In this document: positions 48,613-60,935 of the stretch, one piece after another | Position numbering within the stretch: the first letter of the stretch is position 1 | Layout of the letters: every line of letters starts with the position of its first letter | Source: Devosia faecipullorum | Lineage (GTDB): Bacteria > Pseudomonadota > Alphaproteobacteria > Rhizobiales > Devosiaceae | Reading direction: 5' to 3' | Assembly: GCF_015158295.1 (NCBI RefSeq) | Contig: NZ_JACDXV010000001.1 | Span: 186,001 to 250,000, forward strand | Length of the DNA stretch: 64,000 bases | Notes under the pieces: generated by a model | The model's database searches: none | What the model was told of the DNA's origin: nothing | Seen by the model: the letters and a program-made list of their open reading frames with translations, nothing else | Made by a program: the position numbers and the translations under genes

Positions 48613-48660
48613 AGTGCCAAATTGGATTGTGGCCAGTGTCAAATTGGATTGCGTACGACA
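48613..48660 (-). repeat. Right end with two inverted TnsB-type repeats
   Basis: Read from the right end inward, TGTCG is followed after 10 bases by AATTTGACACT (48645-48635) and then AATTTGGCACT (48623-48613). These face the left-end copies. Sites begin 15 bases from the tip at both ends. I see only two copies here against four at the left, an asymmetry like that of Tn7. Confidence 0.85.
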
Positions 48661-48665
48661 GCCGA
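48661..48665. repeat. Target-site duplication, right copy
   Basis: GCCGA follows the CGACA right end and is identical to 37541-37545. Confidence 0.92.
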
Positions 48666-48700
48666 TTACCACGCCGGCAAATCCATGTATCACTGATTCG

Positions 48701-48716
48701 CATAATATATATTATG
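48701..48716. other. AT-rich 16-bp palindrome outside the transposon
   Basis: CATAATATATATTATG is a perfect palindrome in a markedly AT-rich stretch between the right duplication and the metallo-hydrolase stop. A small frame of 27 codons (48725-48808) follows but has no support. The stretch lies outside the duplicated target, so it was present before the transposon. Confidence 0.4.
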
Positions 48717-48797
48717 GAACATTTATGTGTAAGAATTTGCAGGAATTGCTGGGGTTCTCAGCTTTTACCATACCCACTGCATGCGAGGATAAGTCTG

Positions 48798-49634
48798 TTA
48801 TCGATTGAGGATTTGACCAGTCATAACGTCGATCCGCATGCCGTCGAAGGCCGGCGTGACATTGTCTGGCGTTTCGGCCTCGGTTGTAGCGTAGTCGAGG
48901 TCGATATGCATGTCGGTCAGCACGGCCTGGCGCGGACGGAAACGCCCGATCAGGTCAAGGGTTTCTGGAAGACTGAGATGGCTGGGATGCGGCGTTGGTC
49001 GCAAAGCGTCGATGATCCAGAGGTCGAGATTGCTGATCGCTTCGTGCGAGCTTTCGGGAAAACCGGACAGATCGCAGCTATAGGCGAAATTGTGCAGGCG
49101 GAATCCGAGAGAGTCGATATTGCCGTGCAGCTGCAGAAAAGCCTGTAATTTCAACGTTCCGCCCGGACCATCGACGGAAATTTCGTCCCCGGGCACGATG
49201 TCGTTGGCATTGAGGATCGGCGGATAGCCACTTCCTGTGGGCGTAGCGAAGCAATAGCCGAAGGCCTCGCGGAGCCGCTCGCCGCATTCATGGGTGAAAT
49301 AGACGTCGACCCGCTTGCGATTGCGCAAGGCCAGGACGCGCAGATCGTCGATCCCATGGGTGTGGTCGGCATGTTCGTGGGTATAGAAAACCGCGTCGAC
49401 GCGGTCCACTTCGGCGTCCAGAAGCTGCTCGCGCACGTCGGCGCCGGTATCGATAAGTGCCCGTGTTGGTTGATCAATTCCGTCGCGCCATGCCTCGATG
49501 AGCAAGGAACAGCGGCGGCGGCGATTGCGGATTTCGTTGGGATCGCAGGCACCCCAATCATTGCCGATGCGCGGCACGCCACCCGAGGAGCCGCAGCCCA
49601 GAATGGTGGCGATGATCCGGTCCGGCGGCGCCAT
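48798..49634 (-). CDS. MBL-fold metal-dependent hydrolase (PhnP-like)
   Basis: This 278-residue protein has the metallo-beta-lactamase metal-binding motif THEHADHTHG and a preceding LIDTGADVREQLL, with the N-terminal GCGSSGGVPRIG block typical of the PhnP/RNase-Z-like phosphodiesterase group. Alphaproteobacteria carry it behind tatD, as here: its ATG overlaps the tatD stop by one base (TAATG). It probably hydrolyses a phosphodiester; the substrate is unknown. It is the last gene of the tmk-holB-metG-tatD run. The transposon sits 137 bases past its stop. Confidence 0.88.
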   Translation of the reverse strand: MAPPDRIIATILGCGSSGGVPRIGNDWGACDPNEIRNRRRRCSLLIEAWRDGIDQPTRALIDTGADVREQLLDAEVDRVDAVFYTHEHADHTHGIDDLRVLALRNRKRVDVYFTHECGERLREAFGYCFATPTGSGYPPILNANDIVPGDEISVDGPGGTLKLQAFLQLHGNIDSLGFRLHNFAYSCDLSGFPESSHEAISNLDLWIIDALRPTPHPSHLSLPETLDLIGRFRPRQAVLTDMHIDLDYATTEAETPDNVTPAFDGMRIDVMTGQILNR

Positions 49635-50413
49635 TAGCTTATGCCGGTCTTTGAGAACAGGCGGCCAAAATTGCTGGTGGTTTCCGTGCCCAGCTGTTCG
49701 AGGCTAAGTCCCCGTATTTCCGCAACTTTTTCCGCCGTGTGGCGCACGAAAGCAGGCTCGTTGGGCTGACCGCGATGCGGGATCGGCGCCAGATATGGGG
49801 CATCGGTTTCGACCAGATAGCGGTCGGCGGGAACGATGGCCGCAACCTCTTGAATTTCCTTGGCATTCTTGAAAGTCACGATGCCGGAAAACGAGATATA
49901 GCCGCCCAGGGCCAAGGCCCGTCGGGCTAGGTCCATTCCGGCCGTAAAGCAATGTAAAACAAAGGGAAAAGCCCCCTGCCCGGTCTCTTCTTCCAGGATT
50001 GCCGCCATGTCGTCGTCGGCAGCGCGGCTGTGGATAATCAGTGGAAGATTGGTGATTCGAGACGCCGCGATATGGCGGCGCAGGCCGATGGCCTGAGCCT
50101 CGCGCGGGGCATTGTCGTAGAAATAATCGAGACCGGCCTCGCCGATGGCAACGCAGCGTTCATGGGCACTTAGCCGCACCAAGTCGCTGGTTTCGATGTG
50201 CAATTCCTGATCTGCATTATGCGGATGGGTGCCCACCGAGCACCAGACGTTGCTGAAACGTTCCGCCAGCGCGGCATAGGTGGAAAAGTTATCCACCCTT
50301 GTGGAAACCGTCACCATGCCAGTGACGCCAGCCGCCGCCGCCCGTGCCATGATCCCGTCCAGATCGGCGGTCAGGGTCTCGAAATCGAGATGGCAATGGC
50401 TGTCAATCAGCAT
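49634..50413 (-). CDS. tatD: TatD-family metal-dependent DNase
   Basis: This 259-residue TIM-barrel hydrolase begins MLIDSHCHLDF with the H-x-H metal site, and shows IGEAGLDYFYD, LPLIIHSRAADDD, FVLHCFTAG and ETDAPYLAPIPHRG, all conserved in TatD. Members act as 3'-5' DNases. A GTG four codons upstream (50425) overlaps the metG stop as GTGA and is a possible alternative start. The order metG-tatD-MBL is common in alphaproteobacteria. Confidence 0.93.
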   Translation of the reverse strand: MLIDSHCHLDFETLTADLDGIMARAAAAGVTGMVTVSTRVDNFSTYAALAERFSNVWCSVGTHPHNADQELHIETSDLVRLSAHERCVAIGEAGLDYFYDNAPREAQAIGLRRHIAASRITNLPLIIHSRAADDDMAAILEEETGQGAFPFVLHCFTAGMDLARRALALGGYISFSGIVTFKNAKEIQEVAAIVPADRYLVETDAPYLAPIPHRGQPNEPAFVRHTAEKVAEIRGLSLEQLGTETTSNFGRLFSKTGIS

Positions 50414-50421
50414 GATTTTCG

Positions 50422-51972
50422 TCACTCATTCGGCTTTTCCAGCCGCGCAAATACGCCCTGGGGTAGCGGCAGATCGCTCTTCGCTAGCAGACTGTTCACA
50501 TTTGCGGCTGCGGCGAGCGAACGTTGGTCTTCCGGCACACCAAGCTGGTCGAGCAGGCGCGCTGCCGAAGCCGGAACGAAGGCCAGCATCGGGATCGACA
50601 GGCGGCGGACGGTATCAGCGGTAACGTAGAGTACGGTCGCCATACGGGCCGGATCGGTCTTTTTCAGCGCCCAGGGTTCCTGCCCTGCAAAGTAATTGTT
50701 GGCCGAACTCAAGGCAGCGATGATCGCGCCGGTCGCCTCATGGACCAACTGCTGGTCCATGGCCTTCTGGGCCGCGTCGAGCGCTTCGCTCACTTCGGCG
50801 ATGATGGCGTTGTCGGCATCGGTCAGCGGGCCAAGCTCGGGCACCTTGCCGTCGCAATTCTTGTTGATCATCGACAGCGAGCGCTGCGCCAGATTGCCGA
50901 GATTGTTGGCGAGGTCGGCATTGACGCGGTTGACCAGCTTTTCGTTGGAATAATCGCCATCGTTGCCGAAGGAAACTTCGCGCAGGAAGAAATAGCGCAC
51001 GGCATCGGCGCCGAAGCTGTCGACCAGATGGAACGGGTCGATGACATTGCCAAGCGACTTGCTCATCTTCTGGCCATCGACGGTGAGGAAGCCATGGGCG
51101 AAGACGCGATGTTGCACTTCGAGGCCGGCGCTCATCAGGAACGCGGGCCAATAGACGGTGTGGAAGCGGATGATGTCCTTGCCGATGACATGCAGGTCCG
51201 CCGGCCAGAATTTCTTGAACAATTCGCTCTGTTCATCGGGATAGCCGACGCCGGTAATGTAATTGGTGAGCGCATCGACCCACACATACATGACATGCCC
51301 AGGCGCATCGGGAACCGGAATGCCCCAGTCGAACGTGGTGCGGGAAATGGACAGATCCTGCAGGCCGCTCTTGACGAAGGAAATGATCTCGTTGCGCCGC
51401 TCCTTGGGCGCGATGAAATCGGGATTGGCTTCGTAAAGGTCGAGCAGCTTCTGTTGATAGGCCGAGAGGCGGAAGAAATAGGTGGGCTCCTCCACCCATT
51501 CCACCTCGGCGCCGGACGGCGCGAGGCGCTTGCCGTCTTTCTCGGTCAGCTCGGATTCATCGAAATAGGCTTCGTCGCGCACAGAATACCAGCCCTTGTA
51601 GGTGGACTGGAAAATGTCGCCATTCTGACTTTCCGCCATCTTCTTCCAGATGGCCTGCGAGGATTCGAAATGGCGCTGTTCGGTGGTGCGGATAAAATCA
51701 TCGTTGGACAGATTGAGCGCACCGGCGAGCTTCTTGAATTCGCCGGCATTGCGATCAGCCAGTTCGCGCACCGGAATGCCTTCCTTGGCGGCGGTCTGCA
51801 CCATCTTGATACCGTGCTCGTCGGTGCCAGTGAGGAAATAGACCTCCCTGCCCTCCAGCCGCTTCCAGCGGGCGATGGCGTCGGTGGCGATCATCTCATA
51901 GGCATGGCCGATATGGGGGGCGCCATTGGGATAGGAAATCGCGGTGGTGACGTAAAAGGGCTTGCTATTCAT
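50422..51972 (-). CDS. metG: Methionyl-tRNA synthetase
   Basis: This 516-residue class I synthetase has the HIGH-type motif in [12 protein letters not shown] and KMSKS in [11 protein letters not shown]. It is the short form without the C-terminal tRNA-binding domain, typical for alphaproteobacteria. I start at ATG 51972 ([17 protein letters not shown]); the frame upstream runs through holB. It overlaps holB by ATGA, so clamp-loader and synthetase genes are co-translated. Confidence 0.96.
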   Translation of the reverse strand: MNSKPFYVTTAISYPNGAPHIGHAYEMIATDAIARWKRLEGREVYFLTGTDEHGIKMVQTAAKEGIPVRELADRNAGEFKKLAGALNLSNDDFIRTTEQRHFESSQAIWKKMAESQNGDIFQSTYKGWYSVRDEAYFDESELTEKDGKRLAPSGAEVEWVEEPTYFFRLSAYQQKLLDLYEANPDFIAPKERRNEIISFVKSGLQDLSISRTTFDWGIPVPDAPGHVMYVWVDALTNYITGVGYPDEQSELFKKFWPADLHVIGKDIIRFHTVYWPAFLMSAGLEVQHRVFAHGFLTVDGQKMSKSLGNVIDPFHLVDSFGADAVRYFFLREVSFGNDGDYSNEKLVNRVNADLANNLGNLAQRSLSMINKNCDGKVPELGPLTDADNAIIAEVSEALDAAQKAMDQQLVHEATGAIIAALSSANNYFAGQEPWALKKTDPARMATVLYVTADTVRRLSIPMLAFVPASAARLLDQLGVPEDQRSLAAAANVNSLLAKSDLPLPQGVFARLEKPNE

Positions 51973-52994
51973 GCGGGCTCGGCGGGGCTGGCGGACAGGG
52001 CGCAATGCTTCCGGATGGAATCGAAGATGACTACCAGCGTCTGCTTCATATCGAGATTGACGCTGTCGGCTTCGCCCAGAAGTGCGCCTGCCTTCTCCCA
52101 TAGCTCGGTTGCCGAGGCAAGCCGCCAGCGCAGCCCCTGCTGCATGGCCGCCGCGCGTATCTCATCGGCCAGCCAGTCATTGAGGATTTCGCGGGCAAAG
52201 GACATGTCCGGCCCCTGCGGGTCGCTGCCCAGCGCATCAGCCAGTTTCAGCTCCGCTGCAATGGGCATTTCATCGGGGCGCTGAAGCCATTGGATCAGCG
52301 CGCCCACCGGCGAATCCTCGGCCAGAGCCAGCGTCTCGAACGCGCGGCGCGGCCTGCCGCCCGCCAATTGCACCGCCCGCGTCAGCGAAGCGCTGTCGAG
52401 TTCGGGCATGCTGGCGGTGACGACCTGCGCCAGGAGATCGTCGGACAAGGCCCGCAGGCCCAGATTGTGGCAGCGCGAGCGTATCGTGGGCAGCAATTGG
52501 CCGGGGCGATGGGAAATCAGGAAGAAGGTCGTATCTGCTGGCGGCTCCTCCAGCGTCTTGAGCAACGCATTGGCGGCATTGGGATTGCAATCGTCGATGG
52601 CGTCGAGCACGGCGATGCGGTGCCCCGCCCTGCCCCGCGTATGTTGCAGGCTTTCGCGCAGCTCGCGCACATCCTCGACGCGGATCACCGAGTAAAAGCT
52701 CTTGCTGTCCTTGGCGCGGCGCCGCAGCACCGAGAGATTGGGATGGGACAGGGCCGCGATCTGCTCGCGGACGCGCAAGGGGTCTTCATCGCCAGTGGCC
52801 ATCAGGATGGCGGCGGCCAATTCGAACGCCAGCGTGGCCTTGCCGATGCCCTGCGGGCCATGCAGCATGATGGCGCCCGGCAGGCGATGTTCAGCCAATT
52901 GCCCGAGAATGGCGGCGCGGGCCGCGTCATGGCCGATGGCCACCTGCCTCTGTTCCGGCAGCGGCAGGCCGGAAATCGCGCTTGGATCGGTCAC
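51969..52994 (-). CDS. holB: DNA polymerase III delta-prime subunit
   Basis: This 341-residue clamp-loader subunit has a P-loop-like [17 protein letters not shown] and the family's [24 protein letters not shown] stretch, followed by [20 protein letters not shown]. It works with DnaX and HolA to load the sliding clamp. The start is GTG 52994, overlapping the tmk stop as GTGA. Its position between tmk and metG is standard. Confidence 0.94.
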   Translation of the reverse strand: MTDPSAISGLPLPEQRQVAIGHDAARAAILGQLAEHRLPGAIMLHGPQGIGKATLAFELAAAILMATGDEDPLRVREQIAALSHPNLSVLRRRAKDSKSFYSVIRVEDVRELRESLQHTRGRAGHRIAVLDAIDDCNPNAANALLKTLEEPPADTTFFLISHRPGQLLPTIRSRCHNLGLRALSDDLLAQVVTASMPELDSASLTRAVQLAGGRPRRAFETLALAEDSPVGALIQWLQRPDEMPIAAELKLADALGSDPQGPDMSFAREILNDWLADEIRAAAMQQGLRWRLASATELWEKAGALLGEADSVNLDMKQTLVVIFDSIRKHCALSASPAEPA

Positions 52995-53677
52995 GCCAAA
53001 GACCTGCCCTGCAGTTCGGGGAAGCGGCTGGTGATCAGGGACCAGATGGCGCTTTCAAGCGCTTCCTCACTCTGCTCAGCTGAAATGACGACGCAGCGAT
53101 CGGGATTATTGCGGGCGATGTCGAGAAAATTGGCGCGCAGAACCTTGTGCCATTCCAGCTCCTCTTTTTCGAAGCGGTCGCCGGTCAGTTGCAGGCCATC
53201 CTCGATGGTGCGCTGTTCGACACGGCGAAAGGCAGTTTCGGGGTCCATGTCGAGTAGGATGGTGAGGTCCGGATTGTGTCCGTCGAGCGCTAGGTCTTCC
53301 AGCGCATTGATCAGCCGGTCATCGACGCCACCGGTCAGTCCCTGATAGGCGCGGGTGGAATCGCAAAAGCGGTCGGAAATGACCCAGGTGCCCTTGGTAA
53401 GATTGGGCGCGATCAACTGGGTGACGTGATCGAGCCGCGCGGCGGCGAACAATACCGCCTCGGCGCCCGCGCCCCAGACCTCGGACCGGCCTTGCAGGAT
53501 GAAGGAGCGGATGGCTTCGGCCTTGGGCGTTCCTCCCGGCTCGCGGGTGCGCACAACATCGATCCCCTCGCGGCCCAGATTGTTGAGCAGACGCCGCACC
53601 TGCGTCGATTTCCCCACGCCTTCGCCACCCTCGAAAGTGATGAAGCGGGCTGGTCGTCGATTGGGCGCTTCGAGCAT
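52991..53677 (-). CDS. tmk: Thymidylate kinase
   Basis: This 228-residue kinase phosphorylates dTMP. The P-loop FEGGEGVGKSTQ, the DR-x motif REPGGTPKAEAIR, and ISDRFCDSTRAYQG are present. It appears to be the first gene of the tmk-holB-metG-tatD-MBL run, with 492 bases between its start and the D,D-carboxypeptidase stop upstream. Confidence 0.95.
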   Translation of the reverse strand: MLEAPNRRPARFITFEGGEGVGKSTQVRRLLNNLGREGIDVVRTREPGGTPKAEAIRSFILQGRSEVWGAGAEAVLFAAARLDHVTQLIAPNLTKGTWVISDRFCDSTRAYQGLTGGVDDRLINALEDLALDGHNPDLTILLDMDPETAFRRVEQRTIEDGLQLTGDRFEKEELEWHKVLRANFLDIARNNPDRCVVISAEQSEEALESAIWSLITSRFPELQGRSLA

Positions 53678-53766
53678 GGGCAGGTCGATTCCTTGATTAT
53701 TAGTCTTTTAGGACACTCAGGCCGGTGGGGAAAGACGGGGCCGCATGGACGCCACCCTTTGTCGTC

Positions 53767-53856
53767 ATTGCCGGCCCTGTCTCGGCAATCCACGTTCGGG
53801 CCGGCATCGTGTGGACCACCCGGATGAACCGGGTGGTGACGTTGGGGAGGGAGCGG
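53767..53856. repeat. REP-like unit 1 (degenerate copy plus ACCACCCGG hairpin)
   Basis: ATTGCCG (53767-53773) pairs with CGGCAAT (53783-53789). At 53812-53856 a 45-base stretch containing ACCACCCGG-atgaa-CCGGGTGGT repeats exactly at 54027-54071. The first hairpin has decayed relative to the other copies. Confidence 0.8.
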
Positions 53857-53982
53857 TTTTCAGGGCTGGAAACATTTTGGCCCGATTGGAAGGTCGATAG
53901 ATCGGTCGGGCTGCAATTCCTGATGCCGGAGGTGGATTAGGGACAGGGCGCGGACCAGGCATGTATGTCCAATTCCATCGTC

Positions 53983-54071
53983 ATTGCCCGGCTGGTCCGG
54001 GCAATCCAGTCTTGTTGCATCCTCCATGGACCACCCGGATGAACCGGGTGGTGACGTTGGGGAGGGAGCGG
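53983..54071. repeat. REP-like unit 2
   Basis: ATTGCCCGG-ctggt-CCGGGCAAT at 53983-54005 is a perfect 9-bp hairpin. It is followed at 54027-54071 by the second exact copy of the 45-base stretch with the ACCACCCGG hairpin. The unit repeats the layout of unit 1 with a period of about 215 bases. Confidence 0.85.
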
Positions 54072-54130
54072 GCGCGGTTGAGGCGAGCATGTTGAGCTAT
54101 TCGTCCACAGCTCTCATGGCCTTTTCGCCT

Positions 54131-54155
54131 CAAATCGCTCCACCGGAGCGATTTG
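54131..54155 (-). terminator. Hairpin just downstream of dac
   Basis: CAAATCGCTCC and GGAGCGATTTG form a perfect 11-bp stem with a 3-base loop, starting 14 bases past the carboxypeptidase stop on the minus strand. There is no T-run, so it may be a terminator without U-tract or another dispersed palindrome. Confidence 0.5.
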
Positions 54156-54169
54156 GCCTGCGGCGCGAT

Positions 54170-55312
54170 TTAAAGCCAGCCCAATGCCAGATGTTTCATC
54201 GCATCCGTAGCGCGGCGGACCAGGTCGCCTTGCCTGACGTCTTCGGCGGCGTAGAGCGGAGCGGCTTGCACGAGCTGGTCGTTGCAGAAGACGCGCAATT
54301 CCGCGACCTTGTCGCCCTGGCGCACCGGCGGCATGAGCGGGCCGGTATAGTTGAGCGTCGCCGAGAGGCATTGGCGCGAGCCGCGCGGCAGGTAGAGGGC
54401 GATTTCGCCCTTGCCGACCAGCCCGACCTGCGGATTGTCTCCACCATAGACATCGGCATAGCCAACGACGGTGCCGGCAGCGTAGGGCGTGATCCGCTCG
54501 AAGGCGCGCTGGCCCCAGGTCAGCAATTTCCGCCCTTCCTCGGCGCGCTCGCGCATCGAGGCGAGGCCATGGACGACGGCGATCAGCCGCCGGTCGCCCT
54601 GCGCGGTGGAAAGGACGACGCCGTAACCGGCCGATTGGGTATGGCCGGTCTTCAGCCCATCGACGCCAATGCCCACATCGATCAGCGAATTGCGATTGGC
54701 CTGCTTGATCTTGTTCCACTCCATCTCCGGCTCGGAGAAATAGTGGTAATATTCCGGAAATTCGCGGATCAGGTAGCGGCCCAGATCCGCCAGGTCGCGC
54801 GCCGTGGAATATTCGTCGGCGTCCGGCAGGCCGGTTGCGTTGGTGAAATTGGAGCCCTCGAGGCCCAGATCGCCCGCCAGCTCGTTCATCATCAGGGCGA
54901 AGGTCGCCTCGGTGCCGGCAATGCCTTCGGCCAGGATGATCGCAGCGTCATTGCCGGACTGGATGATCACCGAGCGAATGAGGTCTTCAACGCGGATCTG
55001 TGAATTGAGCTCGGCGAACATGGTCGAGCCGCCTGAGGTCGCGCCGCCGGTGCGCCAGGCATTTTCGGAGACGAAGAACAGATCGTCGAGACTGACGCGG
55101 CCGGCACGGATTTCGTTGAACACCACCGCCAGCGTCATGAGCTTGGTCATGCTGGCCGGCTCGAGCCTTGCATCAGCGTCTTTCTGGAAGATGACGGCGC
55201 CGGATTCATGATCCATCAGCACCGCGAACCTGGCCTTGGTGTCGAAATCCACCTGTGCGGAGACCGGCGCGGCCAGCGCCAGAATGGCGGCAATGGCGAT
55301 CAGCAGTCTCAC
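54170..55312 (-). CDS. D-alanyl-D-alanine carboxypeptidase (PBP5/6 type)
   Basis: This 380-residue periplasmic enzyme trims pentapeptides of peptidoglycan. A signal peptide covers residues 1-19 (cut after VSA). Active-site motifs are S54-M-T-K57, S119-G-N121 and K221-T-G223. The C-terminal domain after about 270 is the beta-rich PBP5 tail, ending in DAMKHLALGWL, which may act as a membrane anchor. It lies 54 bases after rlpA in the same direction; both act on the cell wall. Confidence 0.94.
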   Translation of the reverse strand: MRLLIAIAAILALAAPVSAQVDFDTKARFAVLMDHESGAVIFQKDADARLEPASMTKLMTLAVVFNEIRAGRVSLDDLFFVSENAWRTGGATSGGSTMFAELNSQIRVEDLIRSVIIQSGNDAAIILAEGIAGTEATFALMMNELAGDLGLEGSNFTNATGLPDADEYSTARDLADLGRYLIREFPEYYHYFSEPEMEWNKIKQANRNSLIDVGIGVDGLKTGHTQSAGYGVVLSTAQGDRRLIAVVHGLASMRERAEEGRKLLTWGQRAFERITPYAAGTVVGYADVYGGDNPQVGLVGKGEIALYLPRGSRQCLSATLNYTGPLMPPVRQGDKVAELRVFCNDQLVQAAPLYAAEDVRQGDLVRRATDAMKHLALGWL

Positions 55313-55366
55313 GCAGGCCCCTCCCTCGCGCCCGCACCCCGCAATGAAGGGTGGCAGGCCTTTATA

Positions 55367-56404
55367 TCAATAAAGAACTATGTCAGTGACGCCAAGCGCC
55401 CGGGCCAGATCGGAAATATCCGCCTGGTCCACGCCGGGCTTCAGATAGGTGAGCGTCAGCCTGGTGGCGGCACGGCCATTGCTGGTCACCGCATCTTCGG
55501 TGACGGCGCCGAGCAGCGCGAATTCCTGGGCCAGCCGGGCGGCATTGGCGGGATCGGAATAAAGGCCGAGGCCGATGCTGACCTTGCGGTTGTCGGCATC
55601 GACCGAAGCGGCCCAATCGGCCAGTTCGGCATTGCCCGAAGCCATGGCGTTGACGGCTGCATGGGCGCTGCCGATGGCCGCGTCGGCTTCCGTCGCATCG
55701 GCATAGGAGAACAGGCCATTGAAGAAATTGGTGGTCATGCCGACCAGGCTGCGATCGCTTTCGGCACTGGCCACGCGGGTCGCGCCCGTATCGTAGCCGG
55801 AGGGACCATTATAGCTGGCCACCAGCGTGCGGGTGTCGTCGCCATTGAGCGGGGCCTCGCCCACATATTCGACCTTCACATTGGCCGAGCCGTTATTGAC
55901 ATAGCCGAGCATGGAGGCAGCGCGGTGGCTGAGGTCGATGATGCGGCCCGAAACATAAGGGCCGCGATCGTTGACGCGCACCACGATGGAGCGGCCATTG
56001 TCCTGATTGGTGACGCGCGCATAGGACGGCAGCGGCAGGGTCGGATGCGCGGCGGTGATGTGATTGGCCGAGAAAATCTCGCCATTGGCGGTCTTGCGGC
56101 CATGGAAGTCCGAACCGTACCAGGAGGCGGTGCCGGTCGCCGCGTAATTGGGATTATGCTCGGGCACATAGGTCTTGCCGCGCACCGTATAGGGCTTGCC
56201 GACCTGATAGCGCCCGCCCCCGCGCGGCGGATTGGGATTGGAGGTGACGCGGGGCGAGACGGCGACGCCATATTCGCCGGAGGTAAAGGCGGAGCGCTTG
56301 ACGGTGGCGCCAAGCCCCCCGCCCGTCGCGCAGGCAGCGATCATGGGAACAATCAGGGCCGAAAGGGCGATGATACGGACGGCGCCGCGCCAGGAGGTCG
56401 TCAC
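55367..56404 (-). CDS. rlpA: RlpA-like septal lytic transglycosylase lipoprotein
   Basis: This protein of about 345 residues has a lipoprotein signal (lipobox MIAAC), a double-psi beta-barrel domain (TGTASWYGSDFHGRKTANGE, VRVNDRGPYVSGRIIDLS) and a C-terminal SPOR domain (VSIGLGLYSDPANAARLAQE). RlpA binds denuded glycan at the septum and cleaves it. I prefer GTG 56404; TTG 56413 is three codons upstream. The D residue and H of the active site (Asp in NDRGPY) are visible. Confidence 0.9.
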   Translation of the reverse strand: MTTSWRGAVRIIALSALIVPMIAACATGGGLGATVKRSAFTSGEYGVAVSPRVTSNPNPPRGGGRYQVGKPYTVRGKTYVPEHNPNYAATGTASWYGSDFHGRKTANGEIFSANHITAAHPTLPLPSYARVTNQDNGRSIVVRVNDRGPYVSGRIIDLSHRAASMLGYVNNGSANVKVEYVGEAPLNGDDTRTLVASYNGPSGYDTGATRVASAESDRSLVGMTTNFFNGLFSYADATEADAAIGSAHAAVNAMASGNAELADWAASVDADNRKVSIGLGLYSDPANAARLAQEFALLGAVTEDAVTSNGRAATRLTLTYLKPGVDQADISDLARALGVTDIVLY

Positions 56405-56593
56405 GATATGCAATACTCTAGAAAACCGGAACTATTCGCGCGCAAGGGTAACGCAGCGGCCCGGGCGTTCACAGAAAGGAACAATTTTACGGTTTAGAGG
56501 AGGTTAAGGTGAGCGAAGCGTTAGCCTTTGGAGGCGCATTGTTGACAAATGCCCCGCGCATCGCCGGCACAGCCTCCCATATCGCCTTCGCGC

Positions 56594-56621
56594 TTGACTG
56601 ATATAAAGATATCTTTATGTG
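56594..56621 (+). promoter_or_regulatory. metH promoter with 16-bp palindromic operator
   Basis: TTGACT at 56594-56599 could be a -35 box, with TATGTG as a weak -10 after a 16-base spacer. A perfect palindrome ATAAAGATATCTTTAT fills 56603-56618 between them. Position and AAGATATCTT core resemble sites of the methionine-cycle ArsR-type repressor SahR, as I recall them; I could not check the consensus. Confidence 0.6.
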
Positions 56622-56668
56622 ATGTCCCGAGCGCAGTTTGCGCAGACCCCGAAAAGAAAGAGGACGCG

Positions 56669-60424
<3,756 letters not shown>

Positions 60425-60486
60425 AATCGTCGCGCGCATTCGGTGCCCTCACCGGGATGGTCCATGCGCCAGGACGATGAAACTGG

Positions 60487-60509
60487 ATTGCCCGGCCAAG
60501 CCGGGCAAT
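60487..60509. repeat. REP-like palindrome after metH
   Basis: ATTGCCCGG-ccaag-CCGGGCAAT, a perfect 9-bp hairpin, 63 bases past the metH stop. It is the same family as 53983-54005 and 61923-61945, differing only in the loop. Confidence 0.85.
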
Positions 60510-60550
60510 GACGCCGAACGAAAGAATTGAGCGAAACAGCGATCGAGATC

Positions 60551-60901
60551 ATGTCCCGCAGTGCCCCGATCCCCGTCACCCTCGTCACCCGGCCCGGCAA
60601 GCCCCTGTCGGTCGATGCGGATATTGCGTTGATCCGGCTGCCGGCCAATTCGGGGCATGGGCACAAGGATGGCGAGGTCTGCATTGCCTGTTCGGGCCAG
60701 ACCGATATACGCGCCCTGCTCTACAATCTGCTCGAAGAACAGAAACGCGGCATGCGCCCGGCCTTCAGCCGCGTCGTTGTGGATGCAAGCGCACTGGCCG
60801 ATCCCGAGCAGGTGGTGCTGGCGCTCAAGGGGAAACTGCCCGCGCAGGCATTGCGCGACCATAGCGTCGCCCGCATGTTTTTTCTTGCCGACACACTGTG
60901 A
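60551..60901 (+). CDS. Short CobW-like protein lacking the P-loop
   Basis: This 116-residue protein aligns by eye with the first half of CobW/COG0523 GTPases: IPVTLVT at the start, C44-I-A-C47 in place of the metal-binding CxCC, then FSRVVVDASALADPEQVV matching the FDRVVIETTGLADP block. The Walker A motif that should follow IPVTLVT is missing, so GTP binding is doubtful. Cysteines and the ADP motif remain. It lies between metH (a B12 enzyme) and a phospholipase gene. It could be a conserved small relative or a remnant; the open frame and normal codon use favour a real gene. Confidence 0.6.
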   Translation: MSRSAPIPVTLVTRPGKPLSVDADIALIRLPANSGHGHKDGEVCIACSGQTDIRALLYNLLEEQKRGMRPAFSRVVVDASALADPEQVVLALKGKLPAQALRDHSVARMFFLADTL

Positions 60902-60935
60902 GCGGCTATCGTCGCCCTAAGTGAGGGAGTGGGCG

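Larger units (their letters stand above)
37546..48660. mobile_element. Tn7-like transposon with TIR/SLOG cargo
   Basis: The element is 11,115 bp. The left end begins TGTCGCACCGGACTG; the right end, read inward, is TGTCGTACGCAATCC. The two ends match at the terminal TGTCG and at the AC that follows, and in both the first repeated site begins 15 bases in. Both sides carry the duplication GCCGA. Inside, on the minus strand, are tnsA-tnsB-tnsC-tniQ, a recombinase-like gene and a nucleotidyltransferase-fold gene; cargo lies at the right. It sits between mazG and a metallo-hydrolase gene, harming neither coding region. The intact core, perfect duplication and matching ends suggest a recent and possibly active insertion. 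Confidence 0.95.
53678..54169. other. 492-base gap built largely of repeated palindromes
   Basis: This gap between dac and tmk holds no gene I can support. It contains two tandem-like units, each with an ATTGCC-type hairpin followed by an ACCACCCGG hairpin, plus an unrelated hairpin near the dac end. Frames inside it are made of repeat sequence. The tmk promoter must lie here but I could not pick it. Confidence 0.7.

Noticed and set aside
37546..48660. CRISPR-associated transposon (CAST)
   Set aside because: No cas genes and no repeat-spacer array were found anywhere in the element.
37546..48660. Tn5053/Tn402-type TniABQR transposon
   Set aside because: A TnsA endonuclease gene is present and no serine resolvase (TniR) is found, so cut-and-paste Tn7-like is the better class.
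48725..48808. Small frame of 27 codons after the AT-rich palindrome
   Set aside because: Too short, no ribosome site, and it runs into the metallo-hydrolase 3' end.
53860..54120. Protein-coding frames in the tmk-dac gap
   Set aside because: They are read from the palindromic repeats, on both strands, and lack domain features.
56520..56668. SAM or cobalamin riboswitch before metH
   Set aside because: The leader is too short and has no recognisable B12-box or SAM-type helices; the palindrome suggests a protein operator.
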